Notes: generated by a model from the letters alone, not told the origin. A DNA stretch of 64,000 nucleotides from Burkholderia lata (GCF_000012945.1 NC_007510.1:2480001-2544000), one strand, 5' to 3'. Positions 10,949 through 20,806 are shown, counted from the stretch's first letter. Program-made: numbers and translations.

Positions 10949-12646
10949 ATGACCCGGATCGTTACCCGCCCCGTCGCGCCCGCCGACGCCGAAGTGCTCG
11001 CGCGCCACGGCCTGCATCCCGTCCTTGCGCGCCTGTACGCGTCGCGCGGCGTGCAGTCCCCCGCCGACATCGAGACCGCGCTCGCGCGGCTCGTTCCGCC
11101 CACCGAGCTGAAAGGCTGCGCCGACGCGGCATCGCTGCTCGCCGACGCGATCGCCGACAAGCGGCGCCTGCTGGTCGTCGCCGACTATGACTGCGACGGC
11201 GCAACCGCCTGCGCGGTCGCGGTGCGCGGCCTGCGGATGTTCGGCGCGCAGATCGACTACCTGGTGCCGAACCGTTTCGAATACGGCTACGGCCTCACGC
11301 CCGAGATCGTCGAACTCGCGGCCGCGCGCAAGCCCGACCTGCTGATCACCGTCGACAACGGGATCGCGAGCGTCGCGGGCGTCGAGGCCGCGAACGCACG
11401 CGGCATCGACGTGCTCGTGACCGACCACCACCTGCCCGGCGACGCATTGCCCGCCGCGCGCGCGATCGTCAACCCGAACCAGCCCGGCTGCGTGTTCCCG
11501 AGCAAGCACCTCGCCGGCGTCGGCGTGATGTTCTACGTGCTGCTCGCGCTGCGCGCCGAGCTGCGCCGCCGCGGCGCGTTCGCGAGCAAGGAAGCCGAGC
11601 CGCGCCTCGACGGCCTGCTCGACCTCGTCGCGCTCGGCACCGTCGCCGACGTCGTGCGGCTCGACGGCAACAACCGCGTGCTCGTCGCACAGGGGCTGCA
11701 GCGCATCCGCAACGGCCGCATGCAGCCGGGCATCGCCGCGCTGTTCCGCGCGGCCGCACGCGAAGCGCGCACGGCGTCGGGCTTCGACCTCGGCTTCGGC
11801 CTCGGCCCGCGCCTGAACGCCGCCGGGCGGCTCTCCGACATGTCGCTCGGCATCGAGTGCCTGATCACCGACGACATCGGCCGCGCGTGGGATCTCGCGC
11901 AGCAACTCGACGTGATGAACCGCGAACGCCGCGAGATCGAGGCCGGCATGCAACAGCAGGCGCTCGCCGATCTCGCCGACGTCGATCCCGCCGACGCGTG
12001 CACGATCACCCTCTTCAACCCCGAGTGGCACCAGGGCGTGATCGGCATCGTCGCCGGCCGGCTCAAGGAAAAATTCCACCGCCCGTCGTTCACGTTCGCG
12101 CACGCGGACGACGAAGGCAAGCGGGTCAAGGGGTCGGGCCGCTCGATTCCCGGCTTCCACCTGCGCGACGCGCTCGACCTCGTGTCGAAGCGCGAACCGG
12201 ACCTGATCGTCGCGTTCGGCGGCCACGCGATGGCGGCCGGCCTCACGCTCGACACCGAGAACGTGCCGCGCTTCGCGGCCGCGTTCGAGGCCGTCGCGCG
12301 CGAATGGCTGTCCGACGACGCGCTCGCCCGCGTGATCGAGACCGACGGCGAACTCGAGGACGCATATTTCACGCCGCAGTTCGTCGGGCTGCTCGACGAG
12401 GCCGTCTGGGGGCAAGGTTTTCCGGCCCCGCTTTTCTCGGGCGAATTCGACGTCGTGTCGCAGTCGCTCGTGAAGGAAAAGCATCTGAAGCTGCAGCTGG
12501 CGCGCGGCCGGCAGCGCTTCAACGCGATCTGGTTCAACCACACGGAGCCGCTGCCGGAGAGCGCGCTGGTCGCATACCGCCTCGTCGCCGACACGTGGAA
12601 CGGCGTCACGCGCGTCCAGCTGATCGTCGAACACGCGGCCGGCTGA
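10949..12646 (+). CDS. recJ: Single-stranded-DNA-specific exonuclease RecJ
   Basis: RecJ degrades single-stranded DNA 5' to 3' in RecFOR recombination, base-excision and mismatch repair. The 565-residue product has DHH-superfamily motifs in order: VVADYDCDGATA (motif I, near residue 77), ITVDNGIAS, VTDHHLPG (the DHH triad, near residue 159), and LLDLVALGTVADVV. The C-terminal DHHA1 motif RSIPGFHLRDAL ... FGGHAMAAGL follows. The start MTRIVTRPVAPADAEVL gives the family length, and in-frame extension into the upstream gene is not supported. It lies between the RpfE-type gene and prfB. Confidence 0.97.
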   Translation: MTRIVTRPVAPADAEVLARHGLHPVLARLYASRGVQSPADIETALARLVPPTELKGCADAASLLADAIADKRRLLVVADYDCDGATACAVAVRGLRMFGAQIDYLVPNRFEYGYGLTPEIVELAAARKPDLLITVDNGIASVAGVEAANARGIDVLVTDHHLPGDALPAARAIVNPNQPGCVFPSKHLAGVGVMFYVLLALRAELRRRGAFASKEAEPRLDGLLDLVALGTVADVVRLDGNNRVLVAQGLQRIRNGRMQPGIAALFRAAAREARTASGFDLGFGLGPRLNAAGRLSDMSLGIECLITDDIGRAWDLAQQLDVMNRERREIEAGMQQQALADLADVDPADACTITLFNPEWHQGVIGIVAGRLKEKFHRPSFTFAHADDEGKRVKGSGRSIPGFHLRDALDLVSKREPDLIVAFGGHAMAAGLTLDTENVPRFAAAFEAVAREWLSDDALARVIETDGELEDAYFTPQFVGLLDEAVWGQGFPAPLFSGEFDVVSQSLVKEKHLKLQLARGRQRFNAIWFNHTEPLPESALVAYRLVADTWNGVTRVQLIVEHAAG

Positions 12647-12757
12647 GCGCGGGCCGCCCGGCCTGCGCAGCCCGCCGAGGCATGCACGCCGCGCCGGACG
12701 GGGCCGCGGCGCGCGTGCGAGCACCGTTTGCGTCACCGGGCAACCCTGCCGATCGGC

Positions 12758-12763
12758 TATAAT
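12758..12763 (+). promoter_or_regulatory. Probable -10 element of the prfB promoter
   Basis: TATAAT stands 35 bp upstream of the prfB ATG in the 152-bp recJ-prfB spacer, preceded by GGC rather than a TG extension. No good -35 is seen at 16-18 bp. It suggests prfB-lysS has its own promoter in addition to any read-through from recJ. Confidence 0.45.
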
Positions 12764-12798
12764 TCCGCTTTTTTACGAAGCAAGAATAGCGAACGATC

Positions 12799-13903
12799 AT
12801 GGAAGCGGAACGTCTCAACGCGATCGAAAGCTCCCTGCTCGACCTGCGCACCCGCGCGGGCGAGCTTCGGGGGTATCTTTGACTACGACGCCAAAGCTGC
12901 GCGTCTGACCGAAGTCAACAAGGAACTCGAAGACCCGAACGTCTGGAACGATTCGAAGAACGCCCAGGCGCTCGGTCGCGAGAAGAAGCTGCTCGAGGGC
13001 GTCGTCACGACGCTGACGGCGCTCGATAGCGACCTGCGTGACGCGCTCGACCTGTTCGAGTTGGCCCGCGAGGAAGGCGACGAGGACACCCTCGTCGCGT
13101 CGGAAGAAGACGCCGCGAAGCTCGCGTCGCGCGTCGGCGACATCGAGTTCCGCCGGATGTTCTCGAACCCGGCCGATCCGAACAACTGCTTCATCGACAT
13201 CCAGGCCGGCGCCGGCGGCACCGAGGCGTGCGACTGGGCATCGATGCTGTTGCGCCAGTACCTGCGCTACTGCGAACGCAAGGGCTTCAAGGCCGAAGTG
13301 CTCGAAGAGTCCGACGGCGACGTCGCCGGCATCAAGAATGCGACGGTCAAGGTCTCGGGCGAATACGCGTACGGCTTCCTGCGCACCGAAACAGGCATCC
13401 ACCGCCTCGTGCGCAAGTCGCCGTTCGACTCGTCGGGCGGCCGCCACACGTCGTTCTCGTCGGTGTTCGTCTATCCGGAAATCGACGACTCGATCGAAGT
13501 CGAGATCAACCCGGCCGACCTGCGCATCGACACGTACCGCGCATCGGGCGCGGGCGGTCAGCACATCAACAAGACCGACTCCGCGGTGCGGATCACGCAC
13601 ATGCCGACCGGTATCGTCGTGCAGTGCCAGAACGACCGCTCGCAGCACCGCAACCGCGCCGAAGCGATGGCGATGCTGAAATCGCGCCTGTACGAAGTTG
13701 AAATGCGCAAGCGCCAGGCCGAACAGGACAAGCTCGAATCGAGCAAGACCGATGTGGGCTGGGGCCACCAGATCCGTTCGTACGTGCTCGACCAGAGCCG
13801 CGTGAAGGACCTGCGCACGAACGTCGAAATGAGCAACACGCGCGCCGTCCTCGACGGCGACCTCGACGACTTCATCAGCGCGAGCCTCAAACAGGGCGTG
13901 TAA
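12799..13903 (+). CDS. prfB: Peptide chain release factor 2 (programmed +1 frameshift)
   Basis: RF2 ends translation at UGA and UAA codons. The gene is in two frames: 27 codons from ATG 12799 to an in-frame TGA at 12880, then the +1 frame from 12881 to 13903, giving 367 residues in total. The RF2 signature is complete. It includes the SPF-class stop-codon recognition motif (KSPFDSSGG) and the GGQ motif in [16 protein letters not shown], which triggers peptide release. The frameshift is the known autoregulatory device of this gene and not a mutation. lysS follows 82 bp downstream, the usual prfB-lysS pairing. Confidence 0.97.
12862..12883 (+). promoter_or_regulatory. RF2 programmed +1 frameshift signal
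   Basis: The slippery element CTT TGA C occupies 12877-12883: ribosomes pausing at TGA when RF2 is scarce slip from CTT to TTT and continue in the +1 frame. It is preceded by CGGGGGTAT, the internal Shine-Dalgarno-like stimulator at the canonical spacing. The usual first base A of AGGGGG is C here. The sequence otherwise matches the E. coli arrangement base for base. Confidence 0.95.
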
Positions 13904-13985
13904 GCGCCGCGGCGCGACCCTGCCGGGTCGCGCCCCCTTGCCCTTCCCGTTTGCGTTGCCGCACCCACTCCGAATTCCGACCATC

Positions 13986-15512
13986 ATGACCGAACCGACC
14001 CAAACGCAGCCCGCCGTCACCGCGGACGAAAACCAGATCATCGCCGAGCGCCGCGAGAAGCTGCGCGCCCTGCGCGAGCAAGGCGTCGCCTACCCGAACG
14101 ATTTCCGCCCGACGCATCACGCAGCCGATCTGCAGACGACCTTCGCCGACTCGGACAAGGCCGCGCTGGAAGCGAACCCGGTCGAGGTGTCGGTTGCCGG
14201 CCGGATGATGCTCAAGCGCGTGATGGGCAAGGCAAGCTTCGCGACGGTGCAGGACGGTTCGGGCCAGATCCAGTTCTTCGTGACGCCGAACGACGTCGGC
14301 GCGGAAACCTACGACGCATTCAAGAAGTGGGACCTCGGCGACATCGTCGCCGCGCGCGGCGTGCTGTTCCGCACCAACAAGGGCGAGCTGTCGGTCCAGT
14401 GCAAGGAACTGCGCCTGCTGTCGAAGGCGCTGCGTCCGCTGCCGGACAAGTTCCACGGCCTGTCGGACCAGGAAATGCGCTACCGCCAGCGCTACGTCGA
14501 CCTGATCGTCACGCCGGAAACGCGTGATACGTTCCGCGCCCGCACCAAGACGATCGCGTCGATCCGCAAGTTCATGGACAACGCCGAGTTCATGGAAGTC
14601 GAGACGCCGATGCTGCACCCGATCCCGGGCGGCGCGGCCGCGAAGCCGTTCGTCACGCATCACAACGCGCTCGACATGCAGATGTTCCTGCGCATCGCAC
14701 CGGAGCTGTACCTGAAGCGCCTGATCGTCGGCGGCTTCGAACGCGTGTTCGAAATCAACCGCAACTTCCGGAATGAAGGCGTGTCGCCGCGTCACAACCC
14801 GGAATTCACGATGATGGAGTTCTACGCCGCGTACACCGACTATCGCTGGCTGATGGACTTCACCGAGCAACTGATCCGCCAGGCGGCGATCGATGCGCTC
14901 GGCACCGCGACGATCCAGTACCAGGGCCGCGAGCTCGACCTCGCGAAGCCGTTCCACCGCCTGACGATCACGCAGGCGATCCAGAAGTACGCGCCGGACT
15001 ACACCGCCGGCCAGCTGTCGGACGACGCGTTCCTGCGCACCGAACTGAAGCGCTTCGGCGTCGACGTATCGCAGCCGGCGTTCCTGAACGCGGGCATCGG
15101 CGCGCTGCAACTCGCGCTGTTCGAGGAAACGGCCGAAGCGCAGCTGTGGGAGCCGACCTTCATCATCGACTACCCGGTCGAAGTGTCGCCGCTCGCACGT
15201 GCATCGGATACGGTGCCGGGCATCACCGAGCGTTTCGAGCTGTTCATGACCGGCCGCGAAATCGCGAACGGCTTCTCGGAGCTGAACGATCCGGAAGACC
15301 AGGCTGCGCGCTTCAAGAAGCAGGTCGAGCAGAAGGATGCGGGCGACGAGGAAGCGATGTTCTTCGACGCCGACTACATCCGCGCACTCGAATACGGGAT
15401 GCCTCCGACCGGCGGCTGCGGGATCGGCATCGACCGTCTCGTGATGCTGCTGACCGACAGCCCGACGATCCGCGACGTGCTGCTGTTCCCGCATCTGCGC
15501 CGCGAAGACTGA
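13986..15512 (+). CDS. lysS: Lysyl-tRNA synthetase (class II)
   Basis: LysS charges tRNA-Lys with lysine. The 508-residue product has an N-terminal OB-fold anticodon-binding domain ([21 protein letters not shown], about residues 60-80). The class II core follows: motif 1 around [15 protein letters not shown], motif 2 [20 protein letters not shown], and motif 3 [14 protein letters not shown] near the C terminus. The start [11 protein letters not shown] is the first ATG after the prfB stop and gives the expected length. It is probably co-transcribed with prfB. A hairpin follows about 75 bp after the stop. Confidence 0.97.
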   Translation: MTEPTQTQPAVTADENQIIAERREKLRALREQGVAYPNDFRPTHHAADLQTTFADSDKAALEANPVEVSVAGRMMLKRVMGKASFATVQDGSGQIQFFVTPNDVGAETYDAFKKWDLGDIVAARGVLFRTNKGELSVQCKELRLLSKALRPLPDKFHGLSDQEMRYRQRYVDLIVTPETRDTFRARTKTIASIRKFMDNAEFMEVETPMLHPIPGGAAAKPFVTHHNALDMQMFLRIAPELYLKRLIVGGFERVFEINRNFRNEGVSPRHNPEFTMMEFYAAYTDYRWLMDFTEQLIRQAAIDALGTATIQYQGRELDLAKPFHRLTITQAIQKYAPDYTAGQLSDDAFLRTELKRFGVDVSQPAFLNAGIGALQLALFEETAEAQLWEPTFIIDYPVEVSPLARASDTVPGITERFELFMTGREIANGFSELNDPEDQAARFKKQVEQKDAGDEEAMFFDADYIRALEYGMPPTGGCGIGIDRLVMLLTDSPTIRDVLLFPHLRRED

Positions 15513-15860
15513 TCGCCGCGCCCGCGTGTGCGCCGCGCCCTGCGGCGCGCACGCATCAGCTTTGTAACCACGCGTAAATCCCGCCAGCCGGCGTCCGCCG
15601 GCTTTCGACCCCGCCCCGTTTTATCCCCTCGTCGCGACGGCCTTCTCCGGGTTTTCCCTGTCATGACTGCCGGCGCCCCGCTGCAATTCGTTACACCTTG
15701 ATACGGCGCGCCGCGTGCCGGTGGACGACACTCCTCTTGCGTCACCACGCATGACCACGGGACCAGAACAAGGCGCAGGAACGCCAAGTCTGCTCGAGCC
15801 CGCAGCGTGGGGTCCGGCCCGGCACCGCAACGCCGATCCGGATCGACATCGGAGAAAAAA
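15513..15860. other. Intergenic region between lysS and the glycine-zipper gene
   Basis: About 350 bp with no supported gene. It holds the lysS terminator-like hairpin near 15586 and a poorly conserved GC-rich stretch. The last 12 bp contain a clear ribosome-binding site (GGAG, then an A-run) for the next gene. The open frames crossing it are low-complexity and lack ribosome sites. Confidence 0.6.
15586..15606 (+). terminator. Terminator-like hairpin after lysS
   Basis: Arms AGCCGGC and GCCGGCT surround a GTCC loop, followed by only a short TTT. It is correctly placed for lysS, but the short U-tract makes intrinsic termination uncertain. Confidence 0.45.
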
Positions 15861-16601
15861 ATGGACAACCAGAATCAGACCACGCCGCAAAAGCAACGCC
15901 TCCACCCGCTCATCGCTACCGCCGCCGGCGCCGTCATCGTCGCCAGCCTCGCGGCGACGGCCGCGATCACCGGCGTGTTCCCGAAGGCCAGCAGCAGCAA
16001 CGAACAGAACGGCCAGACCCAGGCCGCACTGATCGCATCGCAGCCGGCCGTCGATACGGCCGCCGCTGCCAGCGCCGCACTGGCCGCTCAGGCCAAGCAA
16101 CAAGCGGCTGAACAGGCCGCCCAGGCCGCCGCGCAGCAGAAAGCCGCCGTCGCGCAGGCCGAGCCGAAGCCCGCACCGCGCCCGGCCGCGCCGCATCGCC
16201 GTCACACGACGGCACCGCAGCCGCCGCAATACGCACAGCAACCGTCGGCACCCGCGCAGACCTACTGCCAGAGCTGCGGTACGGTCGTCTCGGTCACGCC
16301 GATCCGCACGCCTGGCCAAAGCTCGGGCATCGGTGCGGTCGGCGGCGCCGCGGCGGGCGGCCTGCTGGGCAACCAGTTCGGCCACGGTAACGGCCGTACC
16401 GCGATGACGATCATCGGCGCACTGGGTGGCGGCCTCGCCGGCAACCAGGTGGAAAAGCAGGTGCGCGCGGAAACCGACTACCAGGTGCAAGTGCAGATGG
16501 AGAGCGGCGCGACGCGCACGTTCACGTACCGCAACCAGCAGCCGCCGTTCGGCCAGGGCCAGCGCGTGCGGATCGAGAACGGGTCGCTGGTCGGCGCGTG
16601 A
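15861..16601 (+). CDS. Glycine-zipper 2TM-domain (SlyB/Rick_17kDa-like) membrane protein
   Basis: A 246-residue envelope protein. It has a short cytosolic N terminus, one hydrophobic helix (LIATAAGAVIVASLAATAAI, residues 16-35), a long Ala/Gln/Pro-rich linker (about 40-145), and then a glycine-zipper two-helix segment. The zipper is typical of SlyB and Rickettsia 17-kDa-like proteins (GIGAVGGAAAGGLLGNQFGH ... GALGGGLAGNQVEKQV), followed by a small beta-rich tail. A Cys-x2-Cys pair (CQSC) precedes the zipper. No lipobox is visible, so it appears anchored by the N-terminal helix. A role in envelope integrity is inferred from the family. A GGAGAAAAAA ribosome site fixes the start. Confidence 0.85.
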   Translation: MDNQNQTTPQKQRLHPLIATAAGAVIVASLAATAAITGVFPKASSSNEQNGQTQAALIASQPAVDTAAAASAALAAQAKQQAAEQAAQAAAQQKAAVAQAEPKPAPRPAAPHRRHTTAPQPPQYAQQPSAPAQTYCQSCGTVVSVTPIRTPGQSSGIGAVGGAAAGGLLGNQFGHGNGRTAMTIIGALGGGLAGNQVEKQVRAETDYQVQVQMESGATRTFTYRNQQPPFGQGQRVRIENGSLVGA

Positions 16602-16654
16602 TCGCGTGACGCCCCTGCCCGCGTATCGACCGCGGGCAACCGGCCTGAAAATGA

Positions 16655-16688
16655 AAACGGCTCGTGAGCGATTGCTCACGAGCCGTTT
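16655..16688. terminator. Strong bidirectional terminator between two convergent genes
   Basis: A 15-bp perfect stem (AAACGGCTCGTGAGC and its complement) with a GATT loop, flanked by A-rich and T-rich ends. It serves the plus-strand glycine-zipper gene and the minus-strand isc operon, whose last gene iscX ends at 16732. Confidence 0.9.
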
Positions 16689-16731
16689 CTTTCATTACCG
16701 GCCGGCTGCGCCATTGCGGCGCACGCGGTAT

Positions 16732-16941
16732 TCAGTCTTCGTCGTCGAAGTCCGATTCGTCGATCCAGTGGGCCTGGATCGCCTCGAGGATCTTCTCGCC
16801 GGAATGCGTCGGATCGTCGTTGAAGCCATCGAGCTCGAGCACCCACTGGCGCAAGTCGACGAAGTTGATCCGCTGCGGGTCGATGTCCGGGTGCTTGTCC
16901 GCCAGCGCAATGGCTATTTCACGCGAATCGGTCCATTTCAT
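16732..16941 (-). CDS. iscX: IscX (YfhJ), Fe-S assembly adaptor
   Basis: A 69-residue acidic protein, the last gene of the isc operon. IscX binds IscS and iron and is thought to regulate or feed iron to Fe-S assembly. The sequence shows the family's winged-helix pattern: MKWTDSREIAIALADKHPD, then DPQRINFVDLRQWVLEL, and an acidic end DESDFDDED. It begins 19 bp after the fdx stop. The convergent terminator follows within 50 bp. Confidence 0.95.
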   Translation of the reverse strand: MKWTDSREIAIALADKHPDIDPQRINFVDLRQWVLELDGFNDDPTHSGEKILEAIQAHWIDESDFDDED

Positions 16942-16960
16942 CGCCTGCCTCCGGTTCCTG

Positions 16961-17302
16961 TCAGTGGTTTTCCTTCGCGTGGTTGATCGAGTACTTCGGA
17001 ATCTCGACCACCAGGTCCGAATCTTCCTTCACGATTGCCTGGCACGACAAGCGCGACGTCGGCTCGAGGCCCCACGCCTTGTCCAGCAGATCGTCCTCGT
17101 CCTCCTCGGACGGCGTCAGGTCGTTGAAGCCTTCGCGGATCACCACGTGGCACGTCGTGCACGCGCACGATTTCTCGCATGCATGCTCGATCTCGATCCC
17201 GTGTTCGAGCAGGTTGTCGCAGATACTCTTGCCGGGCGTCGCGTCGATCACTGCGCCATCCGGGCACAGTTCGACGTGAGGCAGCACCACCAGTTGAGGC
17301 AT
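16961..17302 (-). CDS. fdx: ISC-type [2Fe-2S] ferredoxin
   Basis: A 113-residue adrenodoxin-like ferredoxin that supplies electrons for Fe-S cluster assembly on IscU. The cluster ligands are visible as C-x5-C-x2-C in CEKSCACTTCHVV (near residues 42-51) and the fourth Cys in RLSCQAIV near residue 87. The start MPQLVVLPHVELCPDG is the family N terminus; longer reading upstream would run through the hscA end in another frame. It lies between hscA and iscX in the standard order. Confidence 0.96.
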   Translation of the reverse strand: MPQLVVLPHVELCPDGAVIDATPGKSICDNLLEHGIEIEHACEKSCACTTCHVVIREGFNDLTPSEEDEDDLLDKAWGLEPTSRLSCQAIVKEDSDLVVEIPKYSINHAKENH

Positions 17303-17390
17303 GTCCGTTCCGTCAGTCAGGGTGCGGCGCCAGGCGCCGCACGGTTCATTATCGCGCGGGCCGTCCCCGGCCCATGCGCAGTTCGTGAGT

Positions 17391-19259
17391 TCAGATTTCG
17401 TCGAGCCGGCGGCCCGACAGCGCGCGCTTGATGCTCTTGTCCATCCGGCGCGCCGCGAATTCGTCGGTGCCTTCGGCCAGCGCCTTGGTCGCCGCTTCGA
17501 TCGCGTTCGTATCGTCGCCTTGCGCGACCGCGCGCAGCGCCGCGGCCAACGTGTCGACTTGCGTGCGCTCGTCCGCGTCGAGCAGTTCGCCGTCGGCCGC
17601 CAGCGCAGCCTGCGTCGCCTCGAGCATCCGCTCGGCCTCGACCTGCGCTTCGCGCAGCGCGCGGGCGCGCATGTCGATTTCGGCGGTCTTGAAGCTGTCC
17701 TCGAGCATCTTCGCGATGTCGTCGTCGGCAAGACCGTACGACGGCTTCACGACGACCGATGCCTCGACGCCCGACAGCTGCTCGCGGGCAAACACCGACA
17801 GCAGGCCGTCCGCGTCGACCTGGTAGGTCACGCGAATGCGTGCGGCGCCGGCCGTCATCGGCGGAATGCCGCGCAGCTCGAAGCGCGCCAGCGACCGGCA
17901 GTCGGCGACGAGCTCGCGCTCGCCCTGCACGACGTGGATCGCCATCGCGGTCTGGCCGTCCTTGAAGGTCGTAAATTCCTGCGCGCGTGCGATCGGAATC
18001 GTCGAGTTGCGCGGAATGATCTTCTCGACGAGGCCGCCCATCGTCTCGACACCGAGCGACAGCGGAATCACGTCGAGCAGCAGCCAGTCGTCGCCGGTGC
18101 CGCGATTGCCTGCGAGCAGGTCGGCCTGGATCGCCGCGCCGAGCGCGACGACCTGGTCCGGATCGAGGTTGACGAGCGGCGGCTGGCCGAAATATTTCGC
18201 GACCGCGTCGCGGATCACCGGCATGCGCGTCGCGCCGCCGACGAGCACGACACCCTTGATGTCGGCCGACGTGACCTGCGCGTCGCGCAGCGCCTTGCGG
18301 GTCGGCGTGAGCGTGCGTTGCACGAGCGGCTCGACGAGCGACGCGAACGTGTCGTGCGAGATGGTCTGCACGAGGTGCGCGCCACCCGACAGCGTGACGT
18401 CGAGCGACGCCTGCGGCGCGGACGACAGCGCTTCCTTCAGCACGCGCACACGATCGAGCAGCAGGCGCACATCCTCGGGCGCGAGCGTCTTCACATCGAT
18501 GCCGGCTTGCGCGAGCACGTGACCGAACAGCGCGTGGTCGAAATCGTCGCCGCCGAGCGCGGAATCACCGCCCGCGGCCAGCACTTCGAACACGCCCTTG
18601 GTCAGCTTCAGGATCGACAGGTCGAACGTGCCGCCGCCGAGGTCGTACACTGCGTAGAGGCCTTCGGACCCGTTGTCGAGACCGTAGGCGATCGCCGCGG
18701 CGGTCGGTTCGTTCAGCAGGCGCAGCACGTTGAGGCCCGCGAGGCGTGCGGCATCCTTGGTCGCCTGGCGTTGTGCTTCATCGAAATACGCGGGCACCGT
18801 GATCACCGCGCCGACCAGATCGTCGCCCAGCGAATCTTCCGCGCGATAGCGCAGCGTCGCGAGAATCTCGGCCGACACTTCGACCGGGCTCTTCACGCCG
18901 TCGATGGTGCGGATCTGCACCATGCCCGGCGCATCGACGAATTCGTACGGCGCGTTCGCCGCGCCTTCGACCTCGGCCTTGCCGCGGCCCATGAAGCGCT
19001 TGACCGACACGATCGTGTTGCGCGGATCGGTCGCGGCCTGCTCTTTCGCCTCGTGGCCAATGCGTCGGCCGCCCTTCTCGAGATAGCGGACCACCGACGG
19101 CAGCAGCACGCGGCCTGCTTCGTCCGGCAGGACTTCGGGCACGCTGTTGCGCACCGCCGCGACGAGCGAGTTCGTCGTGCCGAGATCGATCCCGACGGCG
19201 AGTCGCCGCTGATGCGGCGCCGGCGCCATGCCCGGTTCGGAAATTTGCAGTAAAGCCAT
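17391..19259 (-). CDS. hscA: Fe-S assembly Hsp70 chaperone HscA
   Basis: HscA is the specialised Hsp70 that, with co-chaperone HscB, releases the Fe-S cluster from IscU to target proteins. The 622-residue product has the Hsp70 ATPase domain ([15 protein letters not shown] near residue 22, [14 protein letters not shown] near residue 205, [11 protein letters not shown] near residue 335) and a substrate-binding domain. The latter contains [14 protein letters not shown] and ends in a helical lid. The start [10 protein letters not shown] matches the HscA N terminus. It sits between hscB and fdx. Confidence 0.97.
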   Translation of the reverse strand: MALLQISEPGMAPAPHQRRLAVGIDLGTTNSLVAAVRNSVPEVLPDEAGRVLLPSVVRYLEKGGRRIGHEAKEQAATDPRNTIVSVKRFMGRGKAEVEGAANAPYEFVDAPGMVQIRTIDGVKSPVEVSAEILATLRYRAEDSLGDDLVGAVITVPAYFDEAQRQATKDAARLAGLNVLRLLNEPTAAAIAYGLDNGSEGLYAVYDLGGGTFDLSILKLTKGVFEVLAAGGDSALGGDDFDHALFGHVLAQAGIDVKTLAPEDVRLLLDRVRVLKEALSSAPQASLDVTLSGGAHLVQTISHDTFASLVEPLVQRTLTPTRKALRDAQVTSADIKGVVLVGGATRMPVIRDAVAKYFGQPPLVNLDPDQVVALGAAIQADLLAGNRGTGDDWLLLDVIPLSLGVETMGGLVEKIIPRNSTIPIARAQEFTTFKDGQTAMAIHVVQGERELVADCRSLARFELRGIPPMTAGAARIRVTYQVDADGLLSVFAREQLSGVEASVVVKPSYGLADDDIAKMLEDSFKTAEIDMRARALREAQVEAERMLEATQAALAADGELLDADERTQVDTLAAALRAVAQGDDTNAIEAATKALAEGTDEFAARRMDKSIKRALSGRRLDEI

Positions 19260-19313
19260 CTTGGTTCGTTCGGGCGCTCGGCCCGTTTGCTGCGCGTGCC
19301 GCAAGGCACGCGG

Positions 19314-19841
19314 TTAAGTTTCGAGGCGCTCGATCTGCGCGCCCACTTCCGACGCGACCCGTTCGATGAACATCAGCTGGCGCACGGCCTCGGCGGCCGC
19401 CTGATCGGCGCCGCTGTCAAGCAGCGTGCCGAGGCGCTCCACCCGCACGCGCCGCTCTTCGCGCAACTCGGCGAGCAGCGCGTCGAGCGCGTCGACGTTG
19501 CGGGCGGCCGCGGCATCCTCGATGCCCTCGCGCCACTCCATCTGCTGCATCAGGAACGCAGGCTCCATCGCGGTGTTGTTTTCCGCGCCGATATCGACGC
19601 CGCGCAGCGACAGCAGATACGACGCGCGCTTCAGAGGATCCCGCAGCGTGCGATACGCCTCGTTCGCGCGGGTGGCCCATTGCATCGCGATGCGCTTCTG
19701 CGCGTCGCCGGCCGCCGCGAAGCGGTCCGGGTGCACCTGCGTCTGCACCGTTCGGTAAGCGGCGTCGAGCACCGTCTCGTCGAGCGCGAATTGCGCCGGC
19801 AGGTGAAACAGGTCGAAGTGGCTGTCTTTCAGCGAGACCAT
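19314..19841 (-). CDS. hscB: Fe-S assembly J-domain co-chaperone HscB
   Basis: HscB recruits IscU to HscA and stimulates its ATPase. The 175-residue product begins [18 protein letters not shown], the conserved HscB opening. Its J-domain has the HPD tripeptide in TQVHPDRF (near residue 33) and [20 protein letters not shown]-terminal three-helix IscU-binding domain starts near residue 90. The ATG at 19839-19841 was chosen over upstream in-frame starts because these lie in a terminator-like hairpin. Confidence 0.96.
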   Translation of the reverse strand: MVSLKDSHFDLFHLPAQFALDETVLDAAYRTVQTQVHPDRFAAAGDAQKRIAMQWATRANEAYRTLRDPLKRASYLLSLRGVDIGAENNTAMEPAFLMQQMEWREGIEDAAAARNVDALDALLAELREERRVRVERLGTLLDSGADQAAAEAVRQLMFIERVASEVGAQIERLET

Positions 19842-19886
19842 CGTCGCGTTCAATTCCGGTTCGTCGCGCGGCAAACGCCGCACATT

Positions 19887-19908
19887 AAAAAGGCGGCCCG
19901 TGCCGCCT
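19887..19908 (-). terminator. Terminator-like hairpin inside the isc operon, between iscA and hscB
   Basis: Read on the minus strand, a 7-bp perfect stem AGGCGGC/GCCGCCT with a 4-nt loop is followed directly by TTTTT. It lies 31 bp after the iscA stop and about 46 bp before the hscB start. If active, it would lower expression of hscB-hscA-fdx-iscX relative to iscRSUA. Partial read-through is implied, because no other promoter for hscB is obvious. Confidence 0.7.
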
Positions 19909-19938
19909 CTTGCCCGCATCGCGCGGAGATCCGCGTGG

Positions 19939-20262
19939 TCACACGCGGAACGATTCGCCGCAGCCGCACTCGTCCTTCACGTTCGGGTTGTTGAACTTGA
20001 ACCCTTCGTTCAGGCCTTCGCGTGCGAAGTCGAGTTCGGTGCCGTCGATGTAGGCCAGGCTCTTCGGATCGACGATGACCTTCACGCCATGGCTCTCGAA
20101 CACCTGATCCTCGGGAGCCAGCTCGTCGACATACTCGAGCTTGTACGCGAGCCCCGAGCACCCGGTCGTGCGAACGCCAAGCCGCAGGCCCACACCCTTG
20201 CCGCGACGGACGAGGTATTTCTGGACGTGCTGTGCTGCTTTTTCGGTCAGTGAAATTGCCAT
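19939..20262 (-). CDS. iscA: A-type Fe-S carrier IscA
   Basis: A 107-residue A-type carrier that holds iron or Fe-S clusters for delivery, mainly to [4Fe-4S] proteins. The three conserved Cys are present: [10 protein letters not shown] (near residue 35) and the C-terminal CGC of DECGCGESF (near 99-101). The start [10 protein letters not shown] gives the exact family length; an upstream in-frame start would add eight residues. It follows iscU by 65 bp. Confidence 0.96.
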   Translation of the reverse strand: MAISLTEKAAQHVQKYLVRRGKGVGLRLGVRTTGCSGLAYKLEYVDELAPEDQVFESHGVKVIVDPKSLAYIDGTELDFAREGLNEGFKFNNPNVKDECGCGESFRV

Positions 20263-20327
20263 GATGTCCTTGCCGCGGCGCGCCACCGGGGCCCGCCGCG
20301 TTCCTTCTGAAAGCCGCTCGATGCCGC

Positions 20328-20735
20328 TCAGGCTGCTGCCTGATCGCCTTCCGTGGTGTCGTGACGCTTCTTGTAGTCGGCCACGGCTGCCTTGATCGCG
20401 TCTTCCGCGAGGATCGAGCAGTGAATCTTCACCGGCGGCAGCGCGAGTTCTTCCGCGATCTGCGTGTTCTTGATCGACAGGGCTTCATCGAGCGTCTTGC
20501 CCTTCACCCATTCGGTGACGAGCGAGCTCGACGCGATCGCCGAACCGCAACCGTAGGTCTTGAACTTCGCGTCTTCGATCACGCCGTCCGCGCCGACGCG
20601 GATCTGCAGCTTCATCACGTCGCCGCAGGCCGGCGCGCCGACCATGCCCGTGCCGACCGTGTCGTCGTCCTTCGCGAACGAACCGACGTTGCGCGGGTTT
20701 TCGTAGTGATCCAGAACCTTGTTGCTGTAAGACAT
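20328..20735 (-). CDS. iscU: Fe-S scaffold protein IscU
   Basis: IscU is the scaffold on which IscS-derived sulfur and iron are assembled into clusters. The 135-residue product carries the three ligand Cys: GAPACGDVM (near residue 37), [11 protein letters not shown] (near 63) and [10 protein letters not shown] (near 106). It also has the LPPVK motif recognised by HscA. The start [19 protein letters not shown] is the family N terminus. It is encoded directly after iscS. Confidence 0.97.
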   Translation of the reverse strand: MSYSNKVLDHYENPRNVGSFAKDDDTVGTGMVGAPACGDVMKLQIRVGADGVIEDAKFKTYGCGSAIASSSLVTEWVKGKTLDEALSIKNTQIAEELALPPVKIHCSILAEDAIKAAVADYKKRHDTTEGDQAAA

Positions 20736-20806
20736 GACTCAGACTCCTTGACTCGTAACGTCTGCGTGCGCGAATCCGCCCGCGGGTATGTTCTTCAATC
20801 CGGCGC

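Noticed and set aside
12799..12882. prfB looked like a pseudogene because of an early in-frame TGA
   Set aside because: The TGA is the known programmed frameshift; the +1 frame continues with intact SPF and GGQ motifs.
17301..19253. 650-codon plus-strand frame opposite hscA
   Set aside because: Low-complexity antisense shadow without a ribosome site.
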